A DNA stretch of 64,000 nucleotides from CAZOKH01 sp964580315 (GCA_964580315.1 CAZOKH010000001.1:77788-141787); one strand, 5' to 3'. Positions 51,060-59,999 are shown, counted from the stretch's first letter. Program-made: numbers and translations. The notes: generated by a model not told the origin, from the sequence alone.

Positions 51060-51528
51060 GTTTTCTTTACAATCCGTTTTGGATTATCGGCATTCACGAG
51101 TTGAAGTGTTGGAGGTGGAATTAGGACGATTGAACCAACTCCGCCAGGAGAAGCTGGATGCGATTGCGCAAAACATTGCCAACCAGGAACGCGCCTATCA
51201 CCAGATGGGCGTCTATCAGAGTGGTGAAATTGATCTTCTGGCTGTGCAGCAAACCCAGCGGTATCTCAGCTCATTGTTTGTTCAATTGAAGAAAATGGAG
51301 GCTGAGCTTGCCAAACTGGATGTGAGAATTGAAGCCAAACGGTTGGAGGTTGTGCAGGCGAAAAAAGATGAAGCTGTGCTTGAAAACTTGCGTGATCGTG
51401 AAATTGAGGTTTTCAAAGAAAAGCTGAACATGCAAGAGAAGCAGCAGCAGGACGACATTTATACCAGCAAAGAGCATTTCAGGTCGCGCGAGACAAAAAA
51501 CAATCGAGATGAAGAAGTAGCTGTGTAA
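51052..51528 (+). CDS. fliJ: Flagellar export protein FliJ
   Basis: A 158-residue protein that is nearly all coiled coil, starting PKFSLQSVLDYRHSRVEVLEVELG, the FliJ N-terminus. FliJ fits into the FliI hexamer like the gamma subunit of F-ATPase. Similarity is low as usual for this family, but order (fliH-fliI-fliJ) makes the call firm. It ends the fliE-J transcription unit. Confidence 0.87.
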   Translation: MPKFSLQSVLDYRHSRVEVLEVELGRLNQLRQEKLDAIAQNIANQERAYHQMGVYQSGEIDLLAVQQTQRYLSSLFVQLKKMEAELAKLDVRIEAKRLEVVQAKKDEAVLENLRDREIEVFKEKLNMQEKQQQDDIYTSKEHFRSRETKNNRDEEVAV

Positions 51529-51598
51529 CAAGACTACATCATCACAGCATTTTCAAGGAAGAACACAGAATTTATCCACTTTTTATTTATTTAGTACT

Positions 51599-51625
51599 TC
51601 AGGGATGAGGGAAAACAACCGATAG
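51599..51625 (+). promoter_or_regulatory. Probable sigma-28-type promoter of the transglycosylase-flgB operon
   Basis: TCAGGGAT, 11 bases, ACCGATAG. Spacing is identical to the flgM, fliC and fliS sites; three positions deviate. It lies 70 bases before the transglycosylase start in a 166-base gap. Confidence 0.5.
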
Positions 51626-51694
51626 TATTTAGTGGAAGTAGTCTGGATGAAAAATTTGGCAATAATGGTAATTGATGGTTAGAGGAGCTTCAGA

Positions 51695-52198
51695 ATGGTA
51701 AATAATGTTTTCTCGAGTCAGGTCCAGATTACGATGTTTCAATTGATGTCACAACTGCTAGAGCGTTTAATGGCAGAACAAAGTACAGAGGGGGAGGCCG
51801 CCACCGGTTCATTTAGCCAGTTGATCGAACAGGCAGCCGAAAAATATGGAGTGGATCCCGATTTGATCGAGGCAGTGATCCAGGCTGAATCGAATTATGA
51901 TGCTGATGCCGTATCAAGCGCAGGGGCGCAGGGTTTGATGCAACTGATGCCTGCCACTGCCAGAAGCCTGGGTGTGACCGATGCCTTTGACCCCGCACAG
52001 AATATCAACGGCGGGGTGAAGTTGTTAAGCCAGTTATTGAACCAGTATGACGGCAATGTGAAACTGGCCCTGGCAGCCTACAACGCCGGGCCCGGCGCTG
52101 TGGCAAAGTATGACGGTATTCCACCTTACAATGAAACCCAAAAGTATGTTACACGGGTGCTGGATTTCTATCAATCGTCCAACGATTGGAGTGGTTAA
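51695..52198 (+). CDS. Lytic transglycosylase (SLT domain) of the flagellar rod
   Basis: A 167-residue protein. Residues about 43-160 are an SLT-type transglycosylase with catalytic Glu65 in IQAESNYD, followed by SSAGAQGLMQLMPATARSLG and LALAAYNAGPGAVAKYDGIPPY. The first 40 residues are polar/amphipathic and do not form a Sec signal peptide. It opens peptidoglycan so the rod can pass. It precedes flgB. It probably replaces the enzyme domain of FlgJ. Confidence 0.88.
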   Translation: MVNNVFSSQVQITMFQLMSQLLERLMAEQSTEGEAATGSFSQLIEQAAEKYGVDPDLIEAVIQAESNYDADAVSSAGAQGLMQLMPATARSLGVTDAFDPAQNINGGVKLLSQLLNQYDGNVKLALAAYNAGPGAVAKYDGIPPYNETQKYVTRVLDFYQSSNDWSG

Positions 52199-52200
52199 AG

Positions 52201-52611
52201 ATGACCGACTTATTATTTTCTGATCCGGCTTACCAGGTGGCAAAACTGGCGCTGCAAGGTTTGTCGCAGCGTAACGAGGTGATTGCTCAGAATATTGCCA
52301 ATGTTGATACTCCCGGGTATCGTGCTATGGAGGCTGATTTTGAATCTACTTTGAGACGCGCACTGCAGGATGACGGGAACCTGCCTTTAAAGAACACCCG
52401 TGAAGAACATTTGCAGGGCTCGGAAACCGATTTCACCCGTTTCATTCAAATCAGCCAGAAGAGTGGGGGAACCTTACGTGCAGACGGTAACAATGTGGAT
52501 ATCGACCAGGAATTGACCAGCCAGACGGAAACCGGACTCCGTTACCAGGCAATTTCGCAGGTCGTTAGCAAAAAGTTAAACCTGCTGAAATCCATTTCGC
52601 AGGGAAATTAG
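52201..52611 (+). CDS. flgB: Flagellar proximal rod protein FlgB
   Basis: A 136-residue rod protein with LALQGLSQRNEVIAQNIANVDTPGYRAMEADFE at the start and NNVDIDQELTSQTETGLRYQAISQVVSKKLNLLKS at the end, both FlgB hallmarks. I start at 52201, just after the transglycosylase stop, with GGAGTGG before it. flgC is not next, as would be normal, but 7 kb upstream. Confidence 0.94.
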   Translation: MTDLLFSDPAYQVAKLALQGLSQRNEVIAQNIANVDTPGYRAMEADFESTLRRALQDDGNLPLKNTREEHLQGSETDFTRFIQISQKSGGTLRADGNNVDIDQELTSQTETGLRYQAISQVVSKKLNLLKSISQGN

Positions 52612-52635
52612 TTAGACGTTAGAAAGGAGAACTAA

Positions 52636-53757
52636 ATGGAATTACCCGTAGTAAACACAATTCCACGCGCGGGTCCGACGCAGCAGGTTTCGGAAACGAA
52701 ATCTCAACGCGCAGAAAGTGGAGAAGACTCCAAGTTCGAGGCTTACATTGATAGAGCCATGAATGCTGACAATGAAAAGCAGGCATCAAAGACCTCGAAT
52801 GAAGCGGAGGCGAAACCAAAAGAGGAAGAAAAACCGGCAGAGGAAACACTCACCGATGTTCTTCCGGTTGCTGTTGTAAATCCCCAGGTGATTGTTGAGA
52901 TGGTTGCGCCCGTTGAGACGCCGGCGGCAGAGGTTGCAAACACTGAAATGGCTGCCAACACCGCTTCAGCAATGGCAGTGGAGATGGCAAACAGCATGAC
53001 TGAATCACAGGCCACTGTGACCACTCAACCCGTAGAAGCCATGCAGGTTGAATCAACCGTTGCTCCGGTTGTCGAGGAAGCATCCACTCTCGACCAGACA
53101 GTTGATCTCAGCCAGTCCGCCTCAACTGAGGCTGCAGACGATGTGCAGGTTTCGGCGCAAACCACAAAGGCTGATGCCCTGAAAAACATCAGCGCCTCAG
53201 AAACCAAGCCGGTTGTTGAGAACGCAAAGATGGTGGAAGAACAGCCTGTTGAAAAAACCGTGTTGACAGAAACGGAAACCACCGCTGTGTATAAAGAGAA
53301 TGTTGTGAAGGCCTACTCGGTAGAATCACAACCAACAGTTACCCAAAAAACGGCGGTGATGCAGCAGGTGAACACCGGCATTAAAGAAATGGTGCAAAAT
53401 GGTGAAACCAGCCTGCGCATGCAGCTCTATCCCGAGGGACTTGGACGGGTTGATATGCACCTGGTATCGGGGAAAAACGGCACGCAGATTTTCCTTTCAG
53501 CCGATAATCCCTCGACCAGCCGCTTGCTGGAGCAAAACCTGAGCCAGCTTCAAAATTCATTGGGGCAGGCGGGTGTGCAAATTGGTTCCATGTCGGTGGC
53601 CGATCAGAACCAGCAGCGCCAACCCTCGCAGGGATCCGAAAACAAAAACAAATTCAACAAAACCAATCGGATCGGAACAATTGACTGGGAAACTGAACTG
53701 GGTTACAGCTCTGCCAGAACCGTTGCAGCCCCGGTTGGCCTGGAATATTTAGCGTAA
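52636..53757 (+). CDS. fliK: Flagellar hook-length control protein FliK
   Basis: A 373-residue protein. Residues 1-230 are of low complexity (Ala, Glu, Thr, Val, Gln), the ruler part. The C-terminal domain (about 245-330) has LRMQLYPEGLGRVDMHLVSGKNGTQIFLSADNPSTSRLLEQNLSQLQNSLGQAG, the Flg_hook pattern that signals FlhB. It stands before flgD and flgE, as usual. Confidence 0.9.
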   Translation: MELPVVNTIPRAGPTQQVSETKSQRAESGEDSKFEAYIDRAMNADNEKQASKTSNEAEAKPKEEEKPAEETLTDVLPVAVVNPQVIVEMVAPVETPAAEVANTEMAANTASAMAVEMANSMTESQATVTTQPVEAMQVESTVAPVVEEASTLDQTVDLSQSASTEAADDVQVSAQTTKADALKNISASETKPVVENAKMVEEQPVEKTVLTETETTAVYKENVVKAYSVESQPTVTQKTAVMQQVNTGIKEMVQNGETSLRMQLYPEGLGRVDMHLVSGKNGTQIFLSADNPSTSRLLEQNLSQLQNSLGQAGVQIGSMSVADQNQQRQPSQGSENKNKFNKTNRIGTIDWETELGYSSARTVAAPVGLEYLA

Positions 53758-53767
53758 AGGAGAGAAG

Positions 53768-54229
53768 ATGTCGACCATTTATGACATGTATGCTTACTCG
53801 CCATCCGGGACATCCAGTACATCGAGCACATCGAGTGCAGGCAGCACTTCAAGCGGTTCAGGCTCAACCACCGATGTTGGTGAATCATTCATGGCGCTGC
53901 TGCTGGCTGAATTGAAATACCAGAATCCGCTGGAGCCGATGGACACCAACCAGATGGTTTCTCAGATGGTTCAACTCAATTCACTGACCCAATTGCAAAA
54001 CATCAGCACTGCCATTGAAAAAACCAACGAGTCAAACCTGTTCCAATCCGGTACGGGGTTGATTGGTAAAACCGTTGGATACTATGATGACAATGAAGAT
54101 TTGCAGAGCGGTGTGGTGGAAGCGTTTGAGATGGATGGTGATTCTCTACTTCTTACAATTGGAGATTCAGTTGTCGATTTTGAATCAATCGCTTTTGTAT
54201 CTCAGATAAGTGAGACCGAAAATGAGTAA
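53768..54229 (+). CDS. flgD: Flagellar hook cap protein FlgD
   Basis: A 153-residue protein. The conserved FlgD N-terminal motif is ESFMALLLAELKYQNPLEPMDTNQMVSQMVQLNSLTQLQNI. A Ser/Thr/Gly linker precedes it. The protein is of the short type, with one small beta domain after residue 95 and without the full Ig and Tudor domains. It scaffolds hook assembly. Confidence 0.92.
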   Translation: MSTIYDMYAYSPSGTSSTSSTSSAGSTSSGSGSTTDVGESFMALLLAELKYQNPLEPMDTNQMVSQMVQLNSLTQLQNISTAIEKTNESNLFQSGTGLIGKTVGYYDDNEDLQSGVVEAFEMDGDSLLLTIGDSVVDFESIAFVSQISETENE

Positions 54230-54623
54230 CTCGTTCCAGGTCAATTCCGTCCAGCGCAACACTGCCAACGGTGCAAAAGGCTCATCGCAATCGAGCGCCG
54301 CAACCAGCGGAGCTTCATTTGCAGATGAACTGGCCCGCGCCAATGTGCAGTTCAGCAACCATGCTCAGAAACGCATTGAATCACGCTCCATTGAGCTGGG
54401 TGAGGATGGCTTGGAACGATTATCGGAAGCAGTGGACAAAGCTGAAAAACACGGCGCGCGTGAATCGCTGATCCTGATGGACGGCCTGGCTTTCATCGTC
54501 AATGTAACCGAACGCAAAGTGGTTACCACGGTGAATGTGAACCAGCGTAGTGAAGGCGTGTTCACTCAAATCGATAGTGTTGTGCTGGCAAATCCCGCGC
54601 ATAAAACGCAGGGAAGTGATTAG
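54222..54623 (+). CDS. Flagellar operon protein, TIGR02530 family
   Basis: A 133-residue protein of the family found between flgD and flgE in Gram-positive bacteria. The pattern is FADELARANVQFSNHAQKRIESRSIELGEDGLERLSEAVDKAEKHGARESLILMDGLAFIVNVTERKVVT. Its function is not established. I start at 54222, overlapping the flgD stop by 8 bases. Confidence 0.85.
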   Translation: MSNSFQVNSVQRNTANGAKGSSQSSAATSGASFADELARANVQFSNHAQKRIESRSIELGEDGLERLSEAVDKAEKHGARESLILMDGLAFIVNVTERKVVTTVNVNQRSEGVFTQIDSVVLANPAHKTQGSD

Positions 54624-54694
54624 CGAAAAGATTAACACAGGCTGGCCCTCTTGGAGGAAGCCTGAAAACGAAAAGGATTTCGGAGGGTAACAAT

Positions 54695-55966
54695 ATGATA
54701 CGTTCAATGTTTACAGCAATCAATGGTTTGTTTGTTCAACAAACCTTTATGGATGTGGTTTCGGATAACCTGGCGAATGTGAATACACCCGGGTTTAAAA
54801 GCAGTTTTGTCAGTTTTAAAGATCAGTTTGCGCAGCAAATGAAATCGGGCGCAGCGCCTTCACCCGACGGCCTGACTGGCGGTTCGAACCCGACCCAGGT
54901 TGGTCTGGGCGTGAATGTGGGCGCAGTTGCCACGCGCTTCACCCAGGGCGCCATGCAGGATACTGGTCGTGATTTGGACCTGGCTATCCAGGGCGACGGC
55001 TTCTTCGTCTATACCGACGGCACCTCACAATATTATTCTCGCGATGGATCCTTGTCCATTGACGCCGACGGCTACCTGGTGAACTCTGGTACCGGCGATC
55101 GCGTTCTCGGGTGGCGGGCTGACGGCACCGGAGCCATTGACACCGGTAACCGCCTGGAAGGTGTTTCCATCCCGATTGATGCCACGCTTTCCAGAATTAC
55201 CTCGAACACCACCGTCGTTGGCAACCTCGATGCGACTGAAGCGTTCCCCAGCCCGGGTGTGGTTCACACGGCGACCCTGGGCTTGTACGACTCACTGGGT
55301 GTACTCCACTCTGTGCCGGTTCAATTCACCCGCACATCAGCGCTGACCTGGGCATGGACGGTGGAAGACAGCGGCCTGCCTGGCAGCACTGGAACCGGAT
55401 CGGGCACTTTGTCTTTTGACGGCGACACCGGTCAACTGACCGGCTTTACCAGCTCCATTACAGATGCGGACGGGAATGCAGTTATTAATGTGGTCGGTAG
55501 CGAAGGTTCCACTTCACCGTTCCCGGTGACAGTTGATTTTTCGGATGTGACCATGCTGGCGAGCCGCAGCACTGCCACGCTGGCAGCACAAGACGGTCTG
55601 GCAGCAGGCAACCTGACCTCGTTCAAAATCAGCGCCAACACTGGTGAAATTTACGGTGTGTATTCCAACGGCCTGGAGCGTGTGTTTGGCCAGTTGGCAA
55701 TGTCTTTGTTTGTAAACCCATCAGGTTTGACCCGCCTGGGGAACAACCGCTACGTACAGGGTTTGAACTCGGGTGATGCCCGTATTGGTGCAGCCGGCAC
55801 CGGCGGCCGTGGTAAGGTGACTTCGGGTTACGTGGAAGGTTCGAACACGGATATGAGCCGTGAATTTGCCAGCATGATTTTGGCGCAGCGCGGTTTCCAG
55901 GCGAACTCCCGTGTCATCACCACCTCGGATGAAATGCTGCAGGAGTTGGTCAATTTGAAACGGTAG
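54695..55966 (+). CDS. flgE: Flagellar hook protein FlgE
   Basis: A 423-residue hook protein. The start is FMDVVSDNLANVNTPGFKSSFVSF. The body has DLDLAIQGDGFFVYTDGTSQYYSRDGSLSID and the D1/D2 domains with LGVLHSVPVQF. The end is GYVEGSNTDMSREFASMILAQRGFQANSRVITTSDEMLQELVNLKR. Length is normal. GGAGGG lies 7 bases before the ATG. Confidence 0.95.
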   Translation: MIRSMFTAINGLFVQQTFMDVVSDNLANVNTPGFKSSFVSFKDQFAQQMKSGAAPSPDGLTGGSNPTQVGLGVNVGAVATRFTQGAMQDTGRDLDLAIQGDGFFVYTDGTSQYYSRDGSLSIDADGYLVNSGTGDRVLGWRADGTGAIDTGNRLEGVSIPIDATLSRITSNTTVVGNLDATEAFPSPGVVHTATLGLYDSLGVLHSVPVQFTRTSALTWAWTVEDSGLPGSTGTGSGTLSFDGDTGQLTGFTSSITDADGNAVINVVGSEGSTSPFPVTVDFSDVTMLASRSTATLAAQDGLAAGNLTSFKISANTGEIYGVYSNGLERVFGQLAMSLFVNPSGLTRLGNNRYVQGLNSGDARIGAAGTGGRGKVTSGYVEGSNTDMSREFASMILAQRGFQANSRVITTSDEMLQELVNLKR

Positions 55967-56002
55967 GATATATGACTTTGAAATGGCAGGGTTAGTGACT
56001 TA

Positions 56003-57349
56003 ATGAACATCAACGGACTGCCCCCCATAGGGATAACTGAGCGCACGAGTGAACAGCAGCTCACACTTCGCACCAATCAACGCATTGGTGCTGAAGTGTT
56101 GCGCGTTTCGGGCGACCAGGTGGAACTGAATGTGCAAGGGGTTCGGGTGGTTGCCAGGCTCTTGCCCGGGGAGCAGTCCGTTTCTTTACAGGAGCACCGG
56201 TTTGCACAGTTCGTTGTGCAAGGAATGGTGGATGGCGTGGTGCAGCTTCAGGTTGTGCCCGACACCGGCGCCGGCATTTCTTCGACGCAATTGGTGCAAT
56301 GGTCCACCCTGGCAAAAAACTTGTTGACTATGCTTGAAATTCCGCTCACTGATGAGAATATGAACATCGGCAGAGCATTGTTAAGCCAGGGATTGCCAGT
56401 GACCGAAGACCTGGTTTTGGAAATGCAAGATGTATTAAAAGGATTGCAAAGTTGGGGGCAAACCGAAGCCAACCTGGCAGCCGCCTTAAAAGCGGGGGGA
56501 TACCCCCTGTCAAGTGGTGTGCTTGAATTGATGATGAAAAATTTGCCCGAGATGGGCCTGGGGGCAAAGCAGCTTGAACAACAACTGACTGCCCTGGTGC
56601 ATTCGCGAACCACCCCTCCTGAAATCCGTTCACTGGCGCAAGAAGCTGTATCGCTGCTGCAGCAGGTGGTGGTGAAATGGGACGGCAGTCCCGAAAACTT
56701 GAAACAGCAATTATCCGGGTTTGTTAACCTGTTCGGAAAATCGGTGGAATCGCAACTCTACCGGGCATTGATGGAAGGCGGGCAACTGGCCGAAAGTTCC
56801 AATGGAAATGAAGGGCTGTTGCTATTATCGAATTTACAATATACACTAAATAAAAATGGATATCGAGAACTGGCTGGAGAGGTGGAACGTTTTTTGGATT
56901 CGGCCCGCCAGATGCAATTTCTCAATGCAGCGCAGCTAAAAGATCCATCCAACCCACCCTGGTTGGTACTAAATTTATCGCTGGGTGTCATGAATAATGG
57001 TCAGCAAGGCAGCACGGTACCATCAAACCTTCGTGTAGCTTATCGGCCTGGCGGCAAGGATAAGGAGATCAAAACGCATGATACCCGCCTGGTTTTAACC
57101 CTGGAGTTGGGAGAGGGTGAATACATGGAAACCGATTTGTCCATGTTGGGAAATCGTGTGGGCGCCTGGATGAAGGTACCTGACGAAAGCTGGCGCGATT
57201 TGGTGGAGGCTGAATTGCCCTCATTGGAAAGCGCCCTGGAAGAGCTGGGGTTCCAACTTTCATTCAGCCGCTGTGAAATAAACCAGGAAACTGTTATTAT
57301 GGATGAAACCAGGGCATATAACCTGGGTGAGATCAACCTGGAGGTATAA
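56003..57349 (+). CDS. Second FliK-like protein (YlqG-like)
   Basis: A 448-residue protein. The N-terminus (GAEVLRVSGDQVELNVQGVRVVARLLPGE) forms a small beta domain. The middle is helical. The C-terminal part (about 340-430, LVLTLELGEGEYMETDLSMLGNRVGAWMKVPDESWRDLVEAELPSLESALEELGFQLSFSRCEI) has the layout of the FliK C-terminal domain. It is followed by a short FlhB-like protein, as ylqG-ylqH in Bacillus. The role is unknown; a link to export switching is likely. Confidence 0.72.
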   Translation: MNINGLPPIGITERTSEQQLTLRTNQRIGAEVLRVSGDQVELNVQGVRVVARLLPGEQSVSLQEHRFAQFVVQGMVDGVVQLQVVPDTGAGISSTQLVQWSTLAKNLLTMLEIPLTDENMNIGRALLSQGLPVTEDLVLEMQDVLKGLQSWGQTEANLAAALKAGGYPLSSGVLELMMKNLPEMGLGAKQLEQQLTALVHSRTTPPEIRSLAQEAVSLLQQVVVKWDGSPENLKQQLSGFVNLFGKSVESQLYRALMEGGQLAESSNGNEGLLLLSNLQYTLNKNGYRELAGEVERFLDSARQMQFLNAAQLKDPSNPPWLVLNLSLGVMNNGQQGSTVPSNLRVAYRPGGKDKEIKTHDTRLVLTLELGEGEYMETDLSMLGNRVGAWMKVPDESWRDLVEAELPSLESALEELGFQLSFSRCEINQETVIMDETRAYNLGEINLEV

Positions 57350-57352
57350 GCG

Positions 57353-57670
57353 TTGGAATCGAATATACCTTCTCAACCCGCCGCGGCGCCCAATGGAAAG
57401 CCGAAGCAGGCAATCGCGATCAGTTATGATCCTGATAGCGATAAGGCTCCGCGTGTTGTGGCGAGCGGGCGGGGATTAATTGCTGAAAATATCATAGCAC
57501 TTGCGCGGCAAAGCGATGTGCCCATACATGAAGATACTGTTTTAACCCAGGCACTGTTACAGGTGGATATCGAAGAGGCTATTCCACCTGATTTATATGC
57601 GGTAGTGGCGCAATTACTGGCATTTGTTTACCGGCTGCGAGAGAAAAAAGCAACCGGTTCATACTCTTAA
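57353..57670 (+). CDS. Short FlhB C-terminal-like protein (FlhX/YlqH family)
   Basis: A 105-residue protein like the part of FlhB after the cleavage site. AIAISYDPDSDKAPRVVASGRGLIAENIIALARQSDVPIHEDTVLTQALLQVDIEEAIPPDLYAVVAQLLAFVYRLRE follows the FlhB(CC) pattern closely, also that of the FlhB at 23075. There is no NPTH motif and no membrane part. The start is TTG at 57353, supported by GGAGGT 7 bases before it. Such proteins can stand in for the cleaved FlhB fragment. Confidence 0.87.
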   Translation: MESNIPSQPAAAPNGKPKQAIAISYDPDSDKAPRVVASGRGLIAENIIALARQSDVPIHEDTVLTQALLQVDIEEAIPPDLYAVVAQLLAFVYRLREKKATGSYS

Positions 57671-57686
57671 ATCAACGGCGGAGCTT

Positions 57687-59999
57687 ATGGACTTGCACTT
57701 TGATATCAGTGAAGATGAACGCCCGTTGTTTCTGGCGGAAACCGAAGAACATCTACAATCACTAGAGCAGGGTTTGATTCACATGGAACGCTATGGAGAA
57801 GATGCTGAAGTGGTTCAGCAGCTTTTCCGTGCTGCACATACCTTGAAAGGTATGTCCGGCATGATCGGCCACAAACGCATGGTGTCTTTGACTCATGCGT
57901 TGGAAAATGTGCTGGATGCCATTCGGAACAACCAGATTCAGGTGGATACCACCATGATTGACCTGGCTTTGGAAGCGCTGGATATTTTGCGCTCTTTGCG
58001 AGAAGAGGTGGTTGATGGACGCGAAAGCCCGGTGGATGTAATCGGTGTTACCAGCCAGTTGGCTGAATATTTATCGGTACCCAATGCGCTGAACACATTA
58101 AACCAGAAGATTGCCCGTCAGCAGGCGGAGCAGGCGGTTCAGGCTGGTGGGACCACACGGATAGAGGCGAACATTTCGCAATACAGCATGGCAAGCGCGG
58201 CGCGCGCTTACCAGATCATTCTTGCCATGGAAAAGATGGGAAAAATCACGTACATCGAGCCTTCCCAGGCAGTCATTGAGACAGCCGCACCGGTGTATCA
58301 CCTGATTGCGAATGTTGAAACAGAATGGACTGCCGAAAAAATTCGTGAAGAGATTGCCAGTATTGATGAAATTGACACATTGCTGATTAATGGCGAAGGT
58401 CCCAAGATAAAAGGCGCAGGGTTCCATTTGCATATTGGCATTGCTCCTGATAGCGTGGCGTCAGCTGCGCGGGCATTCCAGGTTTTGCTGGCATTGGAAA
58501 GTTTGGGGAAAATTATTGACGTAATTCCGACCAGGGAAGCAATTGAAAGCGCCAGGCCGGTTGAGAAAATGGAGATTCTTTTCCAGTCGGAGAACACACT
58601 TCAAGAGATCAAAAAGTCTCTTGAAGCTGTTGATGAAATTCAGGTTGGGGCAATTGAACCGGTTGACCTGGCAAATTACAAACTAGCCCCGACGGCTGCT
58701 GCCGCTGTGGAAAAAGATCATGCTGCACAGGGCGATGAAGCCAGGAAAGCTCCTGCCGCTGAAGCCGAAAAAAATCAGGCGGGGGGCGTTAAAGCGGCGC
58801 CAGAAAAAGTGGTGCGTACCAGTGTTGAAAAACTGGATATCTTGATGAACCTGGTGGGCGAATTAATTACCGATCGCAACCGGCTGAACCAGATTCGCAA
58901 TCAATTTGAGATCCTTTACCGCGGCGATGGGCAGGTGGATGTACTGTCTGAATCGGTTACCCATATTGGCCGCATAACCGATCAGCTTCAGAAAGAAGTG
59001 ATGAGTATTCGTATGCTGCCAGTGGGAAATGTGTTCAATAAATTCCCCCGCGTAGTTCGAGACCTGGCAAATAAATTTGGGAAAAAACTTGATCTGATCA
59101 TTGAGGGTGAAGAAACCGAATTGGACAGGTCGGTTATTGAAGAAATTAACGATCCATTGATCCATTTGGTTCGCAATGCTGTTGACCATGGTGTTGAGAC
59201 TCCCGAAGAACGCTTGCGCGCTGGCAAACCCGAACGGGCTAAAGTGTACTTAACAGCCCGGCATGAGCAGGGACGCATCATCCTGACAGTTGAGGATGAT
59301 GGCCAGGGTATTGACAGTGAAAAAATGAAAAAAGTGGCGATCAAACGCGGTTTGATCACCGAAGCTGAAGCAGCTATGATGAGTGAAGATGAAGCCATTA
59401 ACTTGATCTTCTCATCCGGGTTTTCGACCGCGTCAGAGTTGTCAGATATTTCTGGGCGCGGTGTTGGAATGGATATCGTGCGCAACAATATCCAACGCCT
59501 AAGTGGTTCCATTATGATTGAAACAACACAGGGGCAGGGAACGCGTTTTCAAATTGTGCTGCCCCTGACGCTGGCAATTGTTCCCACCCTGTTGGTCAGG
59601 ACAGCTCAAACCACCCTGGCCATACCCTTGGTTACCGTGCTATCCACGCTGCGAATTACTGATGCAGATATCAAAACCGTCAATAATCGGCCGGTAATTG
59701 TTTTGCGCGACAAGGTTTTGCCGTTGTTGGAAATGGCCGACGTTATTGAAGTTGAAAAGAACAAAGAGTTGGATCATCGGTATGTGGTAGTGATTGGATC
59801 TGGTAAACTTCAGTTAGGATTAATGGTGGATCGGTTAATCGGTCAGGAAGAAGTGGTTGTTAAATCGCTGGGTCCATTAATTGGAGAAGTAATTGGCATC
59901 GCCAGTGCGGCTATTCTGGGTGATGGAAATGTCATTTTGATTGCGGATGTGCAAGATCTGTTTCGATTGGCGGGGTTGATGTATGAGCGTCAGATATAA
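57687..59999 (+). CDS. cheA: Chemotaxis histidine kinase CheA with two P2-like domains
   Basis: A 770-residue kinase. The HPt domain (1-110) has phospho-acceptor His51 in AAHTLKGMSGMIG. Two P2-like domains follow (about 153-240 and 250-335), each with ASAARA(Y/F)Q(I/V)(I/L)LA and an Ile-rich end; CheA usually has one. Then come the dimerisation domain (SVEKLDILMNLVGELITDRNRL), the ATPase (HLVRNAVDHGVETPEERL, GRGVGMDIVRNNI) and the CheW-like regulatory domain. I start at 57687. It passes phosphate to CheY and CheB downstream. Confidence 0.95.
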   Translation: MDLHFDISEDERPLFLAETEEHLQSLEQGLIHMERYGEDAEVVQQLFRAAHTLKGMSGMIGHKRMVSLTHALENVLDAIRNNQIQVDTTMIDLALEALDILRSLREEVVDGRESPVDVIGVTSQLAEYLSVPNALNTLNQKIARQQAEQAVQAGGTTRIEANISQYSMASAARAYQIILAMEKMGKITYIEPSQAVIETAAPVYHLIANVETEWTAEKIREEIASIDEIDTLLINGEGPKIKGAGFHLHIGIAPDSVASAARAFQVLLALESLGKIIDVIPTREAIESARPVEKMEILFQSENTLQEIKKSLEAVDEIQVGAIEPVDLANYKLAPTAAAAVEKDHAAQGDEARKAPAAEAEKNQAGGVKAAPEKVVRTSVEKLDILMNLVGELITDRNRLNQIRNQFEILYRGDGQVDVLSESVTHIGRITDQLQKEVMSIRMLPVGNVFNKFPRVVRDLANKFGKKLDLIIEGEETELDRSVIEEINDPLIHLVRNAVDHGVETPEERLRAGKPERAKVYLTARHEQGRIILTVEDDGQGIDSEKMKKVAIKRGLITEAEAAMMSEDEAINLIFSSGFSTASELSDISGRGVGMDIVRNNIQRLSGSIMIETTQGQGTRFQIVLPLTLAIVPTLLVRTAQTTLAIPLVTVLSTLRITDADIKTVNNRPVIVLRDKVLPLLEMADVIEVEKNKELDHRYVVVIGSGKLQLGLMVDRLIGQEEVVVKSLGPLIGEVIGIASAAILGDGNVILIADVQDLFRLAGLMYERQI

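Noticed and set aside
51553..51560. TCAAGGAA before the transglycosylase as a sigma-28 -35 box
   Set aside because: At the fixed spacing the -10 position reads TTATCCAC, unlike CCGATAA. The pair at 51599-51625 fits better.
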